A stretch of DNA of 64,000 nucleotides from Burkholderiales bacterium (GTDB lineage: Bacteria; Pseudomonadota; Gammaproteobacteria; Burkholderiales; SG8-41), in contig JAHCAI010000002.1 in NCBI GenBank assembly GCA_019634975.1, positions 186,001 to 250,000 of the forward strand, in the 5' to 3' direction. The position numbers and the translations under genes were made by a program. This document shows, piece by piece, positions 25,536 through 35,676 of the stretch. How positions within the stretch are numbered: the stretch's first letter is position 1; every line of letters begins with the position of its first letter. Under the pieces are notes generated by a model. The model was not told the origin of the DNA and ran no database searches. It saw only the letters and a list, made by a program, of their open reading frames with translations.

Positions 25536-27683
25536 ATGAAAATCTTCAGGATAGCCGCTGTTGTTGTCGGCGCACTGGCAGTACTGGCCGGCGGACTGCT
25601 CGCCTACATTGCCGCGACCTTCGATCCCAACGACTACAAGCCGCAGATCGTCGAACTGGTGCGCGAGCACAGCCAGCGCACGCTCAAACTGGAGGGTGAC
25701 ATCAAGCTTGCGTTGTGGCCCGGCATCGGCGCCGAACTCGGCAAGCTGTCGCTGTCGGAGCGCAACAGCGAGAAACTGTTCATGGCGGTTGACGGGGCGC
25801 GCTTTTCGCTGAAGCTGCTGCCGCTGCTGTCGAAGCAGCTGGTGGTTGACGAGGTGACGGTGCGCGGCGCGCGCATCAGTCTCGTGCGTGACCGCAAGGC
25901 ACGGCTGAATCTCGACGACCTTGTCGGCGGTGGTGCGGCGGCAGGGGGCGGCAAAGCGGAGCCCCGCAAGCCGGCTGCCGGCGGGCCGGACCGGCAATTC
26001 GCCTTCGACATCGACCGTGTGGTCATCGCCGACTCGATGCTGGAATACCGCGACGAGGCTGCAGGCACGCGTTACGCGCTGTCGAAACTGAATCTGCAGA
26101 CCGGACGCATCGCGAGCAGCGTGCCGGCGGACATCCGGCTGACGCTGGCCGCGCAGGCTGAACGCCCGAAGCTCGAACTGGCGGTTGACCTCAGGACCCG
26201 GCTGACGCTCGATGCCGGGAAGAAATCCGCAACACTGGAGCAACTGGTGCTGGACATCCGCGGCAGGGTGGCGACGCTGCAGGACCTCGAGCTCAGGCTC
26301 GACCTGCCTGCGCTTGCCGCCACGGCCGAGGCATTCAAGGCGGCCGCAGCAGCGATCGATGCCAGCTTCAGGCAGGACAGCCGTTCGGTGAAGCTGCGTC
26401 TGGCCTCGCCGGTCAACGGCAATCTGCAGACGCAGCAGTTCAGCCTGCCGCAGCTGAAGGCCAGTCTCGGCGCGACCGGCGCCGGACTCCCGGGGCAGGG
26501 CATCAGCGGGGAACTGGCGGGCAGTGCCAGCGCCGACCTCGCCAAGGACGGTGTGCGGCTCGATCTCGCCGGCACGCTGGCCGGCAGCGCGCTCAAGGTG
26601 CGCCTGGGCATCGCCGGCTTCGGCCCGTCGGCATACAGCTTCGACATCGACCTCGATCAGCTCGATGTCGACCGCCTGATGCCGGGGGCAGCGCCGGCGG
26701 ACAAGGGGGGCGCCACGGCGCCTGTCGCCGCCGGCGCACCGGCAGCCCCGGCGGCGAAGCCCTTCGACCTGTCAGCCCTGAAATCGCTGCGCGCCGACGG
26801 CAACATCCGCATCGGCGCGTTGACGGCCGGCAATCTGAAGCTGCAGAACCTGCGCGCGGGAGTCAAGGCGGCGGCCGGCCGGCTGACGGTCAGCCCGCTG
26901 AGCGCGGGACTGTACCAGGGCCGGCTGGAGGGCTCGGCCTCGGTGGATGCCGCGCCGAGTATTCCGGCGTTCGCGCTGAAGCAGACGCTGTCCGGCGTCA
27001 GCCTCGCGCCGCTGCTGAAGGACCTTGCGAACAACGAAACGCTGGAGGGCCGCGGCACCATCACCGCGGACCTGCACACCCGCGGCAGCACGGTCGATGC
27101 GCTGAAGCGGGCGCTGGGCGGAACCGCCGCGCTGCAGGTCGCCGATGGCGCGATCAAGGGCATCGACATCGCCGGCGCGATACGCAGTGCGAAGGCGCGC
27201 CTCGGCGCGCTGAGGGGCGAGCAGACCCAGCAGGCTGACGCACGGCAGAAGACGGATTTTTCCGAATTGACGGCGAGTTTCCGGATTGCCGACGGCGTGG
27301 CGCGCAACAACGACCTGTCGATGAAGTCGCCGCTGCTGCGAGTCGGCGGCGAGGGCGAGATCAACATCGGCGCGGATACCCTCAATTACCTGGTCAAGGC
27401 CAGCATCGTCGGCACCAGCAAGGGCCAGGGCGGCCGCGAGGCGGAGGACCTGCGCGGTCTCACCGTGCCGGTGCGCGTGTCCGGGCCGCTGAAGGCGCCG
27501 TCCTATCGCCTCGATTTCGGCGCGATGGTCACCGACACCGTGAAGCAGAAGGCGGAGGATGCCGTGAAGCAGCGGCTGCTCGAGCGGCTGGCGCCGCAGC
27601 CGGGCGCCGGCGGAGCCGCGCCCGCAGAGGGCGCGAAAAGCGGCGGCGCACGCGATGTGCTGAAGGGCCTGCTGGGACGTTGA
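25536..27683 (+). CDS. AsmA-family protein
   Basis: 715 residues. One N-terminal membrane anchor (MKIFRIAAVVVGALAVLAGGLLAYIAATFDPNDYKPQIVELV), then a long periplasmic beta-rich region. AsmA hallmarks are LEGDIKLALWPGIGAELGKLSLSER near the start and the C-terminal ADGAIKGIDIAGAIRSAKARLG...FSELTASFRIADGVARNNDLSMKSPLLRVGGEGEINIGADTLNYLVKASIVG. AsmA-like proteins form hydrophobic grooves bridging the two membranes and are implicated in lipid transport and outer-membrane assembly. An Ala/Pro linker (about 390-410) separates two halves. It is followed at 4 bases by mutY. Confidence 0.88.
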   Translation: MKIFRIAAVVVGALAVLAGGLLAYIAATFDPNDYKPQIVELVREHSQRTLKLEGDIKLALWPGIGAELGKLSLSERNSEKLFMAVDGARFSLKLLPLLSKQLVVDEVTVRGARISLVRDRKARLNLDDLVGGGAAAGGGKAEPRKPAAGGPDRQFAFDIDRVVIADSMLEYRDEAAGTRYALSKLNLQTGRIASSVPADIRLTLAAQAERPKLELAVDLRTRLTLDAGKKSATLEQLVLDIRGRVATLQDLELRLDLPALAATAEAFKAAAAAIDASFRQDSRSVKLRLASPVNGNLQTQQFSLPQLKASLGATGAGLPGQGISGELAGSASADLAKDGVRLDLAGTLAGSALKVRLGIAGFGPSAYSFDIDLDQLDVDRLMPGAAPADKGGATAPVAAGAPAAPAAKPFDLSALKSLRADGNIRIGALTAGNLKLQNLRAGVKAAAGRLTVSPLSAGLYQGRLEGSASVDAAPSIPAFALKQTLSGVSLAPLLKDLANNETLEGRGTITADLHTRGSTVDALKRALGGTAALQVADGAIKGIDIAGAIRSAKARLGALRGEQTQQADARQKTDFSELTASFRIADGVARNNDLSMKSPLLRVGGEGEINIGADTLNYLVKASIVGTSKGQGGREAEDLRGLTVPVRVSGPLKAPSYRLDFGAMVTDTVKQKAEDAVKQRLLERLAPQPGAGGAAPAEGAKSGGARDVLKGLLGR

Positions 27684-27687
27684 TGCC

Positions 27688-28767
27688 GTGGCGGGTCCTG
27701 ATGCTGACCGTGTTTCCGCGGAGTTCGCGCCGGCGCTGATCGCCTGGCAGCAGCGCCACGGTCGGCATGAGCTGCCCTGGCAGAAGACGCGCGATCCCTA
27801 TGCGGTATGGCTGTCGGAGATCATGCTGCAGCAGACCCAGGTGGCTACGGTGCTGCCCTATTACCGGCGCTTCCTCGAACGTTTCCCGACGGTTGCGGCA
27901 CTGGCCGCCGCCACCGAGGACGAGGTGCTCGCGCTGTGGAGCGGGCTGGGTTACTACTCGCGGGGGCGCAACCTGCATCGTGCCGCAGGCCTTGTCATTG
28001 CCGAACATGGCGGCCGATTTCCCAAGACGCCCGAAGCGCTGATGGCGCTGCCGGGCATCGGGCGGTCGACGGCGGCGGCAATTTTCGTTTTTGCCTTCGG
28101 CGGACGCGCGGCCATCCTCGACGGCAACGTCAAGCGCGTGCTGGCGCGCCTGCGCGGCATCGAGGGTTATCCGGGTGAGGCGGCGGTGGCGGCGCGGTTG
28201 TGGCGGGATGCCGAAGCCCTGCTGCCGCAGACGAATCTTGTCGCCTACACGCAAGGGCTGATGGATCTGGGCGCCACGGTGTGCACACGGCGCAGGCCGC
28301 GCTGCGGGGACTGCCCGGCAAGCAGGCTCTGCGCGGCACTGGCGACGGATCGCGTATCCGCATTGCCGACGCCCAGGCCGCGCAAGGCGCTGCCGCAGCG
28401 GCGCACGATGATGCTGGTGCTGCAGCGTGCCGGCGAAATCCTGCTCGAAAAACGTCCCCCTGCCGGCATCTGGGGCGGCCTGTGGTGTTTTCCGGAAGAA
28501 GATGCCGATGCCGATCCGGTTACGGCCTGCGTGCGGCGCTACGGCGCGCGGGTCGTGTCCGGAGCGACGCTGCCGGTTGTTGCGCACGGCTTCACCCATT
28601 TCAGGCTCGACATCCTGCCGCAGACAGTCACTGTCACCGACTGGCCCCGCCGCGCGGAAGAACCGGGCCGCCTGTGGATGTCCCCCGAGGACGCGCTCCA
28701 GGCCGCATTGCCGGCGCCGGTGCGCGGCATCGTCGAGCGCCTCATCGTGCAAGGCAAGACCGCATGA
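27688..28767 (+). CDS. mutY: A/G-specific adenine glycosylase MutY
   Basis: 359 residues, GTG start. LPWQKTRDPYAVWLSEIMLQQTQV with the catalytic Glu, helix-hairpin-helix LPGIGRSTAAAIFVFAFGGRAAILDGNVKRV with the catalytic Asp, and the 4Fe-4S loop C-x6-C-x2-C-x5-C (CTRRRPRCGDCPASRLC). The C-terminal NUDIX-like domain (about 235-355, LEKRPPAGIWGGLWCFPEE) recognises 8-oxo-G. It removes A mispaired with 8-oxo-G. Short spacing after asmA suggests co-transcription. Confidence 0.95.
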   Translation: MAGPDADRVSAEFAPALIAWQQRHGRHELPWQKTRDPYAVWLSEIMLQQTQVATVLPYYRRFLERFPTVAALAAATEDEVLALWSGLGYYSRGRNLHRAAGLVIAEHGGRFPKTPEALMALPGIGRSTAAAIFVFAFGGRAAILDGNVKRVLARLRGIEGYPGEAAVAARLWRDAEALLPQTNLVAYTQGLMDLGATVCTRRRPRCGDCPASRLCAALATDRVSALPTPRPRKALPQRRTMMLVLQRAGEILLEKRPPAGIWGGLWCFPEEDADADPVTACVRRYGARVVSGATLPVVAHGFTHFRLDILPQTVTVTDWPRRAEEPGRLWMSPEDALQAALPAPVRGIVERLIVQGKTA

Positions 28768-28842
28768 GCTTCAGGGTTGTCCGGCGCCGGAGTCCCGTGG
28801 TATTCCAATGCTGATTACCGGGCAGCATTGGCGGGATTGGAC

Positions 28843-29538
28843 ATGAGCGAGCCGGCTTCGAAGGAATGGAAAGACATCAGTGCCTGGCGCAAGGCGCAGC
28901 GCGCGCACTGGATCGACTGGCGCTGCGGCGTTTCTGATCAGCAGCGCGCGGAGTGGGGACAGCGGATGACCGGCCTGCTGGCCGCGGGCGTGCCGGTGCC
29001 GTCCGGTGCTGTCGTGGGATTCTGCTGGCCGTTCAAGGCGGAGTTCGATGCGCGTTTTGCCGTGCGCCGCTGGCGCGAGGCCGGTGCTGTCGCCGCCTTG
29101 CCCGAGGTGGTTGCCAAGGGCCAGCCGCTGCGCTTTCGCCAGTGGTGGCCCGGTGCACCGATGACCCGCGGGGTTTATGACATCCCGCTGCCGGATGGCA
29201 CGCCCGAGGTGCTGCCCGATTTTGCGATCGTGCCGATGAATGCCTGCGACGGACGCGGCTATCGTCTCGGTTACGGCGGCGGCTATTTCGACCGCACGCT
29301 GGCAGCGCTCGAGCGGCGCGTGATCGCGATCGGCGTCACTTTCGAAGCCTGCCGCCTGCCCAGCATTTTTCCGCAGACCCACGATCTGCCGATGGACCTG
29401 GTGGTCACCGAGGCCGGCATCCACGCAGCGGGCGGCGAGCCCATGGTTCTGCTCGATGCCGCAGCCTCGGCAGCCCGGGTGCGGGACCTGCTGGCGGCGC
29501 GCCGGCTGCCCCGGGATGGCTTCAGGGAGTTATTGTAA
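28843..29538 (+). CDS. 5-formyltetrahydrofolate cyclo-ligase
   Basis: 231 residues from the ATG at 28843. Features include WRKAQRAHWIDWR (basic ATP site), VVGFCWPFKAEFDAR, and the signature RGYRLGYGGGYFDRTLA. The enzyme converts 5-formyl-THF to methenyl-THF using ATP. The frame is open back to a TTG at 28777, but family proteins begin near WRKAQR, so the ATG is preferred. The stop abuts the stop of the LON-domain gene on the opposite strand with no base between. No 6S RNA gene is recognisable upstream, although the two are neighbours in E. coli. Confidence 0.9.
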   Translation: MSEPASKEWKDISAWRKAQRAHWIDWRCGVSDQQRAEWGQRMTGLLAAGVPVPSGAVVGFCWPFKAEFDARFAVRRWREAGAVAALPEVVAKGQPLRFRQWWPGAPMTRGVYDIPLPDGTPEVLPDFAIVPMNACDGRGYRLGYGGGYFDRTLAALERRVIAIGVTFEACRLPSIFPQTHDLPMDLVVTEAGIHAAGGEPMVLLDAAASAARVRDLLAARRLPRDGFRELL

Positions 29539-29565
29539 CTATTTGTTTTTATTGATATTTTCTAT
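29536..29565 (+). repeat. Dispersed AT-rich motif, copy A (convergent junction)
   Basis: AACTATTTGTTTTTATTGAT then ATTTT; 23 of 27 positions equal copy B at 40734. It spans the stop of the cyclo-ligase gene and, on the other strand, codes for the last residues (ENINKNK) and stop of the LON-domain protein. No hairpin is visible, so it is not a normal intrinsic terminator. Confidence 0.8.
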
Positions 29566-30147
29566 GATGCCGTGGCTCAGCAGCAGCGCATGCAGCTGCG
29601 CAAGCCGCGCAGCGGTGTCATCCATTTCGAGCAGGGCCTGCTTTTCCGCCGGCGGTATGGGCAGGATTTCGGCGAGCCGGTAGCTGACCCAGACCGCGTC
29701 ATCGAGCCGTATCGGGCCCGGCACGCTGTCGGCCCCGGCGCGCTCGATGGCCAGGCGCAGCACCTCCCGGCAGGCGCGGTCGACGGTGTCGGGCCGGGTG
29801 GGTTCGGGAAGCAGCTCGATGCGCCCGGTGACCAGTCCGTTCGCGCCCACCGCGGCGCCGAGGATGCGGAAGCGTTCGCCGCCACGCGCAAGCACTGCGA
29901 ACAGATTCGGATGCGGCACGTCCCACTGCTCGATTCGCGCGAGGCATCCCACCGCATGGGGTGCCGCAGGCTCGCCCACTTCGCGGCCCTCCTTGATCAG
30001 GCATACGCCGAAAGGCGTCGAATCGCGCAGGCAGGCCTTGGTCATGTCGACATAGCGCTGCTCGAACACCTTCAGCGGCAGCAGGCCGCCGGGAAACAGC
30101 ACGGTGCCCAGCGGGAACAGCGGCAGCTCGCGGATGTCGCCGCTCAT
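29539..30147 (-). CDS. LON peptidase substrate-binding (N-terminal) domain protein
   Basis: 202 residues. [33 protein letters not shown] is the characteristic start of the LON-N (PUA-like) fold; [38 protein letters not shown] follows. No AAA+ or protease domain is present. Such stand-alone proteins are widespread with no settled function. The ATG overlaps the rapZ stop (ATGA), making it the last gene of the lpt/rpoN/rapZ block. Its final residues (IIENINKNK) are encoded by the AT-rich dispersed motif. Confidence 0.88.
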   Translation of the reverse strand: MSGDIRELPLFPLGTVLFPGGLLPLKVFEQRYVDMTKACLRDSTPFGVCLIKEGREVGEPAAPHAVGCLARIEQWDVPHPNLFAVLARGGERFRILGAAVGANGLVTGRIELLPEPTRPDTVDRACREVLRLAIERAGADSVPGPIRLDDAVWVSYRLAEILPIPPAEKQALLEMDDTAARLAQLHALLLSHGIIENINKNK

Positions 30148-30983
30148 GCGCCGAGCTCGCGATGGCGGGCAAGGGTGCGCCTGCGCTCGCGGAAGCGGCC
30201 GGCGAGGGTTTCGGCGAAGAACACCGAGCGGTGGCGCCCGCCGGTGCAGCCGATGGCGACTGTCAGGTAGCTGCGATTGTCGCGGTCGAAAGCCGGCAGC
30301 CAGTCGCTGACGAAACGGTGGATGTCCTCGAGCATGCGCATCGCGTCCGGGGTGGCGCGGATGAATTCGGCGACCGGCGCGTCGCATCCGGTCAGCGGCC
30401 GCAGCACGGGATCGTAGTGGGGGTTGGGCAGGCAGCGGACGTCGAACACGAAATCCGCATCCAGCGGTATCCCGTGCTTGAAGCCGAAGGACTCGAACAG
30501 CAGCGTCAGGCCCGTGGGCGGCAGCACCGCGAAGTCCCTGACCCAGTTGCGCAGGGTGTTGGCGGCGAGGTCGCTGGTATCGATGCGGTGCGCGATTTCC
30601 GGTATGCCCTCGACCATGTCGCGTTCGCGGGCTATGCATTCGGGCAAGGTCAGGCCGCCGGAGGACAGCGGATGGCGGCGGCGTGTTTCGGAGAAGCGCT
30701 TGATCAGCGTGTCGGCCTTGGCTTCGAGGAACAGCACGCGCACGTCGATGCCCCCGGCTTTCAGGCTTTCGACTTCGCGCGGCAGGCCGGCGACGGCATC
30801 CCCGGTGCGGGAGTCCACCGTCAGCGCGACGCGGCTGTGGCCTTCGGCGCCCAGCGTCGCCACCAGCGTGCCGATCAGCGCGACCGGCAGGTTGTCGACG
30901 CAGTAGAAGCCGGCGTCCTCGAGCACGGCCAGGGCCACGCTCTTGCCCGACCCGGAAAGGCCGGTGATCAGGATCAGCTGCAT
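30144..30983 (-). CDS. rapZ: RapZ-family RNase adapter / P-loop nucleotide-binding protein
   Basis: 279 residues from the ATG at 30983 ([33 protein letters not shown]); an ATG at 31010 would add nine residues. Walker [69 protein letters not shown] and [18 protein letters not shown] are all RapZ signatures. In E. coli RapZ guides RNase E to GlmZ and senses glucosamine-6-phosphate. GlmY/GlmZ are not known in betaproteobacteria, so the target here is open. The C-terminal tail is Arg-rich ([13 protein letters not shown]) and could bind RNA. It follows hprK, as in many betaproteobacteria. Confidence 0.92.
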   Translation of the reverse strand: MQLILITGLSGSGKSVALAVLEDAGFYCVDNLPVALIGTLVATLGAEGHSRVALTVDSRTGDAVAGLPREVESLKAGGIDVRVLFLEAKADTLIKRFSETRRRHPLSSGGLTLPECIARERDMVEGIPEIAHRIDTSDLAANTLRNWVRDFAVLPPTGLTLLFESFGFKHGIPLDADFVFDVRCLPNPHYDPVLRPLTGCDAPVAEFIRATPDAMRMLEDIHRFVSDWLPAFDRDNRSYLTVAIGCTGGRHRSVFFAETLAGRFRERRRTLARHRELGA

Positions 30984-30999
30984 CGCGGCGGCGCGGGCT

Positions 31000-31944
31000 T
31001 CAGCCATCACGGCGGTTCATCGCGCGTTCCTGGCGCTCGATGAATTCGCGCGTGCTGTCGATGCCGCGCATCTGCAGCACATGGCTGCGCACGGCGGCCT
31101 CGGTCAGCACCGCCAGGTTGCGGCCCGCGGCGACCGGGATCGTGACCTTGCGGATCTCGACGCCCATCAGCGACTCGGTACCGGGCTTCAGGGGCAGGCG
31201 CTCAAGGTAGGTCAGATCGGCGCCCTTGGGGCGCTCGAGGTGGACAATCAGCTTGACGTTCTTGCGCGGCCGCAGCGCGGCCTCGCCGAAAATCGTGCGG
31301 ATATTGAGCACGCCCAGACCGCGCACCTCGAGGAAGTCGCGCAGCATCGGCGGGCAGCGCCCCTCGATGCTTTCCGGGCCCAGCCGGTAGAGCTCCACGA
31401 CGTCGTCGGCGATCAGGCCGCTGCCGCGGCTGATCAGTTCCAGGCCGAGCTCGCTCTTGCCGACGCCGGAATCGCCGGTGAGCAGCACGCCGACGCCCAG
31501 TACGTCGAGGAACACGCCGTGCGTGGTGGCCGACTCCGCGAGTTCGCGCGCGAGCTGCGGCCGCATGATCCACATCAGTTCCACGCTCGGAATCGGCGAC
31601 GAGAACAGCGGGGTCTGTGTCGACTCCGCGACTTCCATCAGTGCCGGCGGCACTGCGTTGCCACCGGCAACGATGAAGCAGGCAAGTTCGCGGATGGCGG
31701 CCTTCGCGAGCATCGCCCTGCACTCCGCGGCGCCCAGGCCGTTGAGGTAGTTGACCTCGGAGTCGCCGAGCACCTGGATCAGGTTGGGGTGGATGAAATT
31801 GAGGTGTCCGACCAGGCCCTTGGAGGAGTCCTTGGTCAGTTCGCTGTCGATGCCCTTGCCGGCGCCGGACTGGCCGGCGACCCAGGTCAGCTGGAGTTTT
31901 TCCCGGGTGTTTTCAAACAGACGGGCTATGCTGACCTGCGGCAT
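31000..31944 (-). CDS. hprK: HPr kinase/phosphorylase
   Basis: 314 residues. An N-terminal Mur-ligase-like domain (about 1-130) is followed by the catalytic domain with [30 protein letters not shown] (catalytic His plus P-loop), [10 protein letters not shown] and the signature [20 protein letters not shown]. It phosphorylates HPr on Ser using ATP and reverses this with phosphate. Its start overlaps the end of ptsN by 32 bases. Together with ptsN it suggests a regulatory, not sugar-importing, PTS. Confidence 0.95.
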   Translation of the reverse strand: MPQVSIARLFENTREKLQLTWVAGQSGAGKGIDSELTKDSSKGLVGHLNFIHPNLIQVLGDSEVNYLNGLGAAECRAMLAKAAIRELACFIVAGGNAVPPALMEVAESTQTPLFSSPIPSVELMWIMRPQLARELAESATTHGVFLDVLGVGVLLTGDSGVGKSELGLELISRGSGLIADDVVELYRLGPESIEGRCPPMLRDFLEVRGLGVLNIRTIFGEAALRPRKNVKLIVHLERPKGADLTYLERLPLKPGTESLMGVEIRKVTIPVAAGRNLAVLTEAAVRSHVLQMRGIDSTREFIERQERAMNRRDG

Positions 31945-32398
31945 TGGGTTCCCATGCGGTGATCAGTTGCAGCAGTTCCCCCGGCGTCGCGGCACCGAGC
32001 AGCCGCTCGCGGAAGGGTTTGTCGCAGAACATCTGCGCGAGCTCCGACAGGATCTGCAGGTGTTCGTCGGTTGCGCGCTCGGGCACCAGCAGCACGAAAA
32101 TCAGGTTGACGTTCTGTCCGTCCGGCGCGTCGAAGGGTATGGGATTGCGCGCCCTGATCATCGCACCGGCTGCCGTCTTGAGGCCCTTGATGCGGCCGTG
32201 CGGAATGGCTACACCCTGGCCGAGCCCGGTGGAGCCCAGTTTCTCCCGCGCGAACAGGCTGTCGAAGACCGCGTTGCGGCCGGCGCTGCCGGTGTTTTCG
32301 AACATCAGGCCCGCCTGTTCGAAGACCCGCTTTTTGCTGGTCAGGTCGGCATCCAGCAGGATGTGGCTTTCGGGCAGCAGCTTGGCGATCAGATTCAT
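31913..32398 (-). CDS. ptsN: PTS IIA-like nitrogen regulatory protein PtsN (EIIA-Ntr)
   Basis: 161 residues. The phospho-accepting His is in LGQGVAIPHGRI; LTSKKRVFEQAGLMFE and NLIFVLLVPERATDEHLQILSELAQMF are conserved. It receives phosphate through PTS-Ntr and controls potassium transport, RpoN-linked and stress responses. It lies between hpf and hprK in the rpoN cluster. Confidence 0.94.
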   Translation of the reverse strand: MNLIAKLLPESHILLDADLTSKKRVFEQAGLMFENTGSAGRNAVFDSLFAREKLGSTGLGQGVAIPHGRIKGLKTAAGAMIRARNPIPFDAPDGQNVNLIFVLLVPERATDEHLQILSELAQMFCDKPFRERLLGAATPGELLQLITAWEPNAAGQHSPSV

Positions 32399-32430
32399 GG
32401 TGATTGGCGGCGGAGCCGGCGATGTCGGGG

Positions 32431-32757
32431 TTATTCGGTTGCCTGGTGCTTCAGGGCGTCGCCGTCGTGGCGGTGCGACAGGTGCTTTTCCTTGTGCTTG
32501 ATGATGGCGCGGTCGAGCTTGTTGACCAGGTGGTCGATTGCCACGTACATGTCCTCCTCGCGCACTTCGCAGAAAATGTCCTTGCCGCTGAGGTGGACCG
32601 TTGCCTCCACCTTGTGCTGGAGTTTCTCGACGGTCATGATGACGTTGATGTCGATGACATGATCGAAATGCGCGGTGATCTTCTCGAGCTTGTTCGCGAC
32701 ATGGTCGCGGATGGCGGGGGTGATCTGCAGGTGGTGTCCGGTCAGGTGGAGGTTCAT
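32431..32757 (-). CDS. hpf: Ribosome hibernation-promoting factor (HPF/YfiA family)
   Basis: 108 residues, short form. MNLHLTGHHLQITPAIRDHVANKLEKITAHFDHVIDINVIM and VEATVHLSGKDIFCEVREEDMYVAIDHLVNKLDRAIIKHKEK are the HPF signature. It binds the 30S decoding centre in stationary phase. It follows rpoN by 16 bases, the standard arrangement in gammaproteobacteria and betaproteobacteria. Confidence 0.94.
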   Translation of the reverse strand: MNLHLTGHHLQITPAIRDHVANKLEKITAHFDHVIDINVIMTVEKLQHKVEATVHLSGKDIFCEVREEDMYVAIDHLVNKLDRAIIKHKEKHLSHRHDGDALKHQATE

Positions 32758-32773
32758 GGCATGTCTCTTTCTG

Positions 32774-34195
32774 TCAAAGTGTCTTTCTGAGGTTCACGGG
32801 GAGGATTTGCAGGGATTCCCGGTATTTCGCGATGGTGCGCCTCGCCACGACTATACCCTGCTGGCCGAGCAATTCCGATATCTGGCCGTCGCTGAGCGGG
32901 GCGCGGGTGTTTTCCGCGCTGACCAGCTGCTTGATCAGGGCGCGGATGGCGGTGCTCGACGCCGAGCCGCCGGATTCGGTGGCGACATGGCTGCCGAAGA
33001 AATACTTGAGCTCGAAGATGCCGCGGGGCGTGTGCATGAATTTCTGGGTGGTCACCCGCGACACCGTCGATTCGTGCAGTCCGAGGGTGTCGGCGATCTC
33101 GCGCAGCACCAGCGGCCGCATGGCGACTTCGCCGTGCTCGAGGAAATTGCGCTGGCGGTCGACGATCGCCTGCGAGACGCGGAGTATCGTGTCGAAGCGC
33201 TGCTGCACGTTCTTGATCAGCCACTTGGCCTCCTGCAGTTGCGCGGTGATCTGCTGCGAATTGCTGCCGCGGTTGCGCTGCAGGATGTCGGCATACAGGC
33301 GGTTCACCTTCAGCCTGGGCATGGCGCCGGGGTTCAGTGCCGCCACCCATACCCCCTTGACCTTGCGCACGATGACGTCGGGCACGACGAAGCGCGTTTC
33401 CTCGACGGCGAATTCGCGGCCGGGACGGGGGTTCAGGCTGAGGATCAGTTTCTGCACGCCGCGCAGGCAGCCGTCGTCGCACTTGAGGGTGCGTTTCAGG
33501 CGCGAGAAGTCGCGCGCGGCGAGGGCGTCGAGGTGGTCGCGGACGATTTGCCGCGCCTGCTCGCGATAAGGCGTTTCCGGCGGGAGCGCGTCGAGCTGCA
33601 GCGTCAGGCATTCGGCAAGGCTGCGCGCGCCGACGCCGGTCGGCTCCAGGTGCTGCAGATGCCGCAGCGCGATCGACAGTTCCTCCGGCTCGACCCCGAG
33701 CTCGGGGGGCAGCATTGCCGCGATTTCCTCGAGCGACTGCGTCATGTAGCCGCCTTCATCGAGGGAATCGATCAGCAGTCCGACCAGCTGGCGGTCACGG
33801 TCGGAGAGATGGAGCAGGGCGAGCTGGGCGTTGAGATGGGCGCGCAGGTTCGCGGGCTGTTCGGCAAGCGGGGAATAGTCCTCGTCCTCGCCGTTGCCGG
33901 TGCTGCCGAAGGAGGCGCCATCCTGCAGGTCGAAGCTGCCGACATCCTCCGCAGCCGGGGGTTCCGGCTCCGGCGCGGCGGCTTCGCCCGTGGAGGGCTG
34001 CAGCGGGGCGTCGTTCGGCGGGGGCGGCGCTTCGGGGAGGCCTTCCTCGCGTTCGAGCAGCGGATTGTCCTGCAGCAGCCGCTCGATTTCCTGGTTGAGC
34101 TCGAGGGTGGACAGCTGCAGCAGCCGGATCGACTGCTGCAGTTGCGGCGTCAACGTCAGGTGTTGCGAAAGCCCGAGCTGTAGGGAGTGTTTCAT
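32774..34195 (-). CDS. rpoN: RNA polymerase sigma-54 factor
   Basis: 473 residues from the ATG at 34195 ([29 protein letters not shown], the Gln-rich activator-contacting region I). Acidic linker (about 60-120), core-binding region, helix-turn-helix (about 360-385, [23 protein letters not shown]) and RpoN box [14 protein letters not shown], which reads the -24 element. At least two strong sigma-54 promoters and two GAFTGA activators are in the same window. It follows lptB by 63 bases. Confidence 0.96.
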   Translation of the reverse strand: MKHSLQLGLSQHLTLTPQLQQSIRLLQLSTLELNQEIERLLQDNPLLEREEGLPEAPPPPNDAPLQPSTGEAAAPEPEPPAAEDVGSFDLQDGASFGSTGNGEDEDYSPLAEQPANLRAHLNAQLALLHLSDRDRQLVGLLIDSLDEGGYMTQSLEEIAAMLPPELGVEPEELSIALRHLQHLEPTGVGARSLAECLTLQLDALPPETPYREQARQIVRDHLDALAARDFSRLKRTLKCDDGCLRGVQKLILSLNPRPGREFAVEETRFVVPDVIVRKVKGVWVAALNPGAMPRLKVNRLYADILQRNRGSNSQQITAQLQEAKWLIKNVQQRFDTILRVSQAIVDRQRNFLEHGEVAMRPLVLREIADTLGLHESTVSRVTTQKFMHTPRGIFELKYFFGSHVATESGGSASSTAIRALIKQLVSAENTRAPLSDGQISELLGQQGIVVARRTIAKYRESLQILPVNLRKTL

Positions 34196-34258
34196 CAGGT
34201 TCCGGACAGGGAGCGCCTCCCGGGATCGCACGCAGACGGTTGCGTGCGGCTGACCATC

Positions 34259-35038
34259 TCAGAGGCGGAAATGCTCGCCGAGGTAGACTTTTCTTACGCT
34301 CTCATTATAGACGATCTCGTCGGGCTTGCCTGCGGCGAGCACGGTGCCGTCGTTGATGATGTAGGCACGGTCGCAGATGTCCAGGGTTTCCCGGACATTG
34401 TGGTCGGTGATCAGCACGCCGATGCCCCGTTCCTTGAGGAACCCGATGATTTTCTGGATTTCGATGACCGCGATGGGGTCGACGCCGGCGAAGGGCTCGT
34501 CAAGCAGGATGAAACGGGGCTCGGTCGCCAGGGCGCGGGCGATTTCCACCCGCCGACGCTCGCCGCCGGACAGGCTGATCGCGGGATTGTTGCGCAGGTG
34601 GCCGACATGCAGGTCCTGGAGCAGCGCGTCGAGGCGGGACTCGATGGCCTCGGGCGTCTCGTGATAGAGCTCGAGTATGGCGCGCACGTTGTCGGCGACC
34701 GACAGCCGGCGGAATATCGAGGCCTCCTGCGGCAGGTAGCTCAGTCCGAGCCGGGCGCGGCGGTGCATCGGCATGTGGGTGAGCCTCACGTCATCCAGGT
34801 AAAGCTCTCCCCCGTCCATCGCGACCAGGCCGACCATCATGTAGAAGCAGGTGGTCTTGCCGGCGCCGTTCGGGCCCAGCAGTCCGACCACTTCGCCGCT
34901 GCGCAACTCCAGCGATACATCCTTCACGACAGTGCGCGTGCGGTAACGTTTTTTCAGGCCTTCGGCTTTCAGCAGGAAGCCGTCGCGGGAGGGCAGGTCC
35001 CGGCTCCCGGCAACAGGCGGCTGTTCCACGGAGTCCAC
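34259..35038 (-). CDS. lptB: LPS export ABC transporter ATPase LptB
   Basis: 259 residues, GTG start, with an N-terminal extension of about 20 residues before [10 protein letters not shown]. Walker [11 protein letters not shown]-loop [14 protein letters not shown], signature [15 protein letters not shown], Walker [14 protein letters not shown], then [19 protein letters not shown]. It drives LPS extraction from the inner membrane with LptFG (not in the window). It comes right after lptA. Confidence 0.95.
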   Translation of the reverse strand: MDSVEQPPVAGSRDLPSRDGFLLKAEGLKKRYRTRTVVKDVSLELRSGEVVGLLGPNGAGKTTCFYMMVGLVAMDGGELYLDDVRLTHMPMHRRARLGLSYLPQEASIFRRLSVADNVRAILELYHETPEAIESRLDALLQDLHVGHLRNNPAISLSGGERRRVEIARALATEPRFILLDEPFAGVDPIAVIEIQKIIGFLKERGIGVLITDHNVRETLDICDRAYIINDGTVLAAGKPDEIVYNESVRKVYLGEHFRL

Positions 35039-35043
35039 GGCGT

Positions 35044-35676
35044 TCAGCGGGGCGCGGCCAGCTCGCCGCGGGGCGAGGAAATCGCCGCCTCGGGTTTCAG
35101 CGACACCGGCGGCGGGGGCGCGGGCTTGGTCTTGGGCTTGGGCTGCAGCACCGCGCGCACCCGGCCATCGGACGCCTCCTGTGCGCCTTTCGCGCCGCCG
35201 CCGATGACCTGGAAAAACTCGGTGTTGGCATCGTACGAAATGTAATTCCCGCGCACCTCATCGCCCCCGGTTTTCTTCATCGAGGCGCGGTTGAACATCT
35301 GCAGCTTGTCGGCACGGCCGTCATATTCAATGCGCTCGGCCCAGCCTTCGATGATCTCGTCATGGCCCTCGCGCTTCTGCCGGAAGTAGGCGAGGTTGCC
35401 CCAGGTGGTGCCGCTGTTGAACCCCTGGCTGTCCTGGCGCACTTCCATGCGGTCGCCGCGGATGACCAGGGTGCCCTGGGTGAGGACGACGCGTCCCTCG
35501 AAGGTGGAGATCTGCTTCGCATCATCGACAGTCACGCGGTCGGCCTCGATGTTGATCGGCTTCTCACGATCGGCCTTTTCGGCAAAGGCGGGGGCGGTCA
35601 GCAGCAGCGCCCCGAAAAACAGGCAGCGCACGGCGCGCGCAAGCTCAGCGGCGGCTCTTTGCGCGATCGGGGTCAT
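35044..35676 (-). CDS. lptA: LPS transport periplasmic protein LptA
   Basis: 210 residues with a signal peptide ([32 protein letters not shown]). OstA beta-jellyroll features: [44 protein letters not shown] and later [16 protein letters not shown]. The C-terminus is a Pro/Lys-rich tail (about 175-210). It forms the periplasmic bridge for LPS. It overlaps the end of lptC by 32 bases; the ATG at 35676 is preferred because it leaves a normal signal peptide. Confidence 0.93.
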   Translation of the reverse strand: MTPIAQRAAAELARAVRCLFFGALLLTAPAFAEKADREKPINIEADRVTVDDAKQISTFEGRVVLTQGTLVIRGDRMEVRQDSQGFNSGTTWGNLAYFRQKREGHDEIIEGWAERIEYDGRADKLQMFNRASMKKTGGDEVRGNYISYDANTEFFQVIGGGAKGAQEASDGRVRAVLQPKPKTKPAPPPPVSLKPEAAISSPRGELAAPR

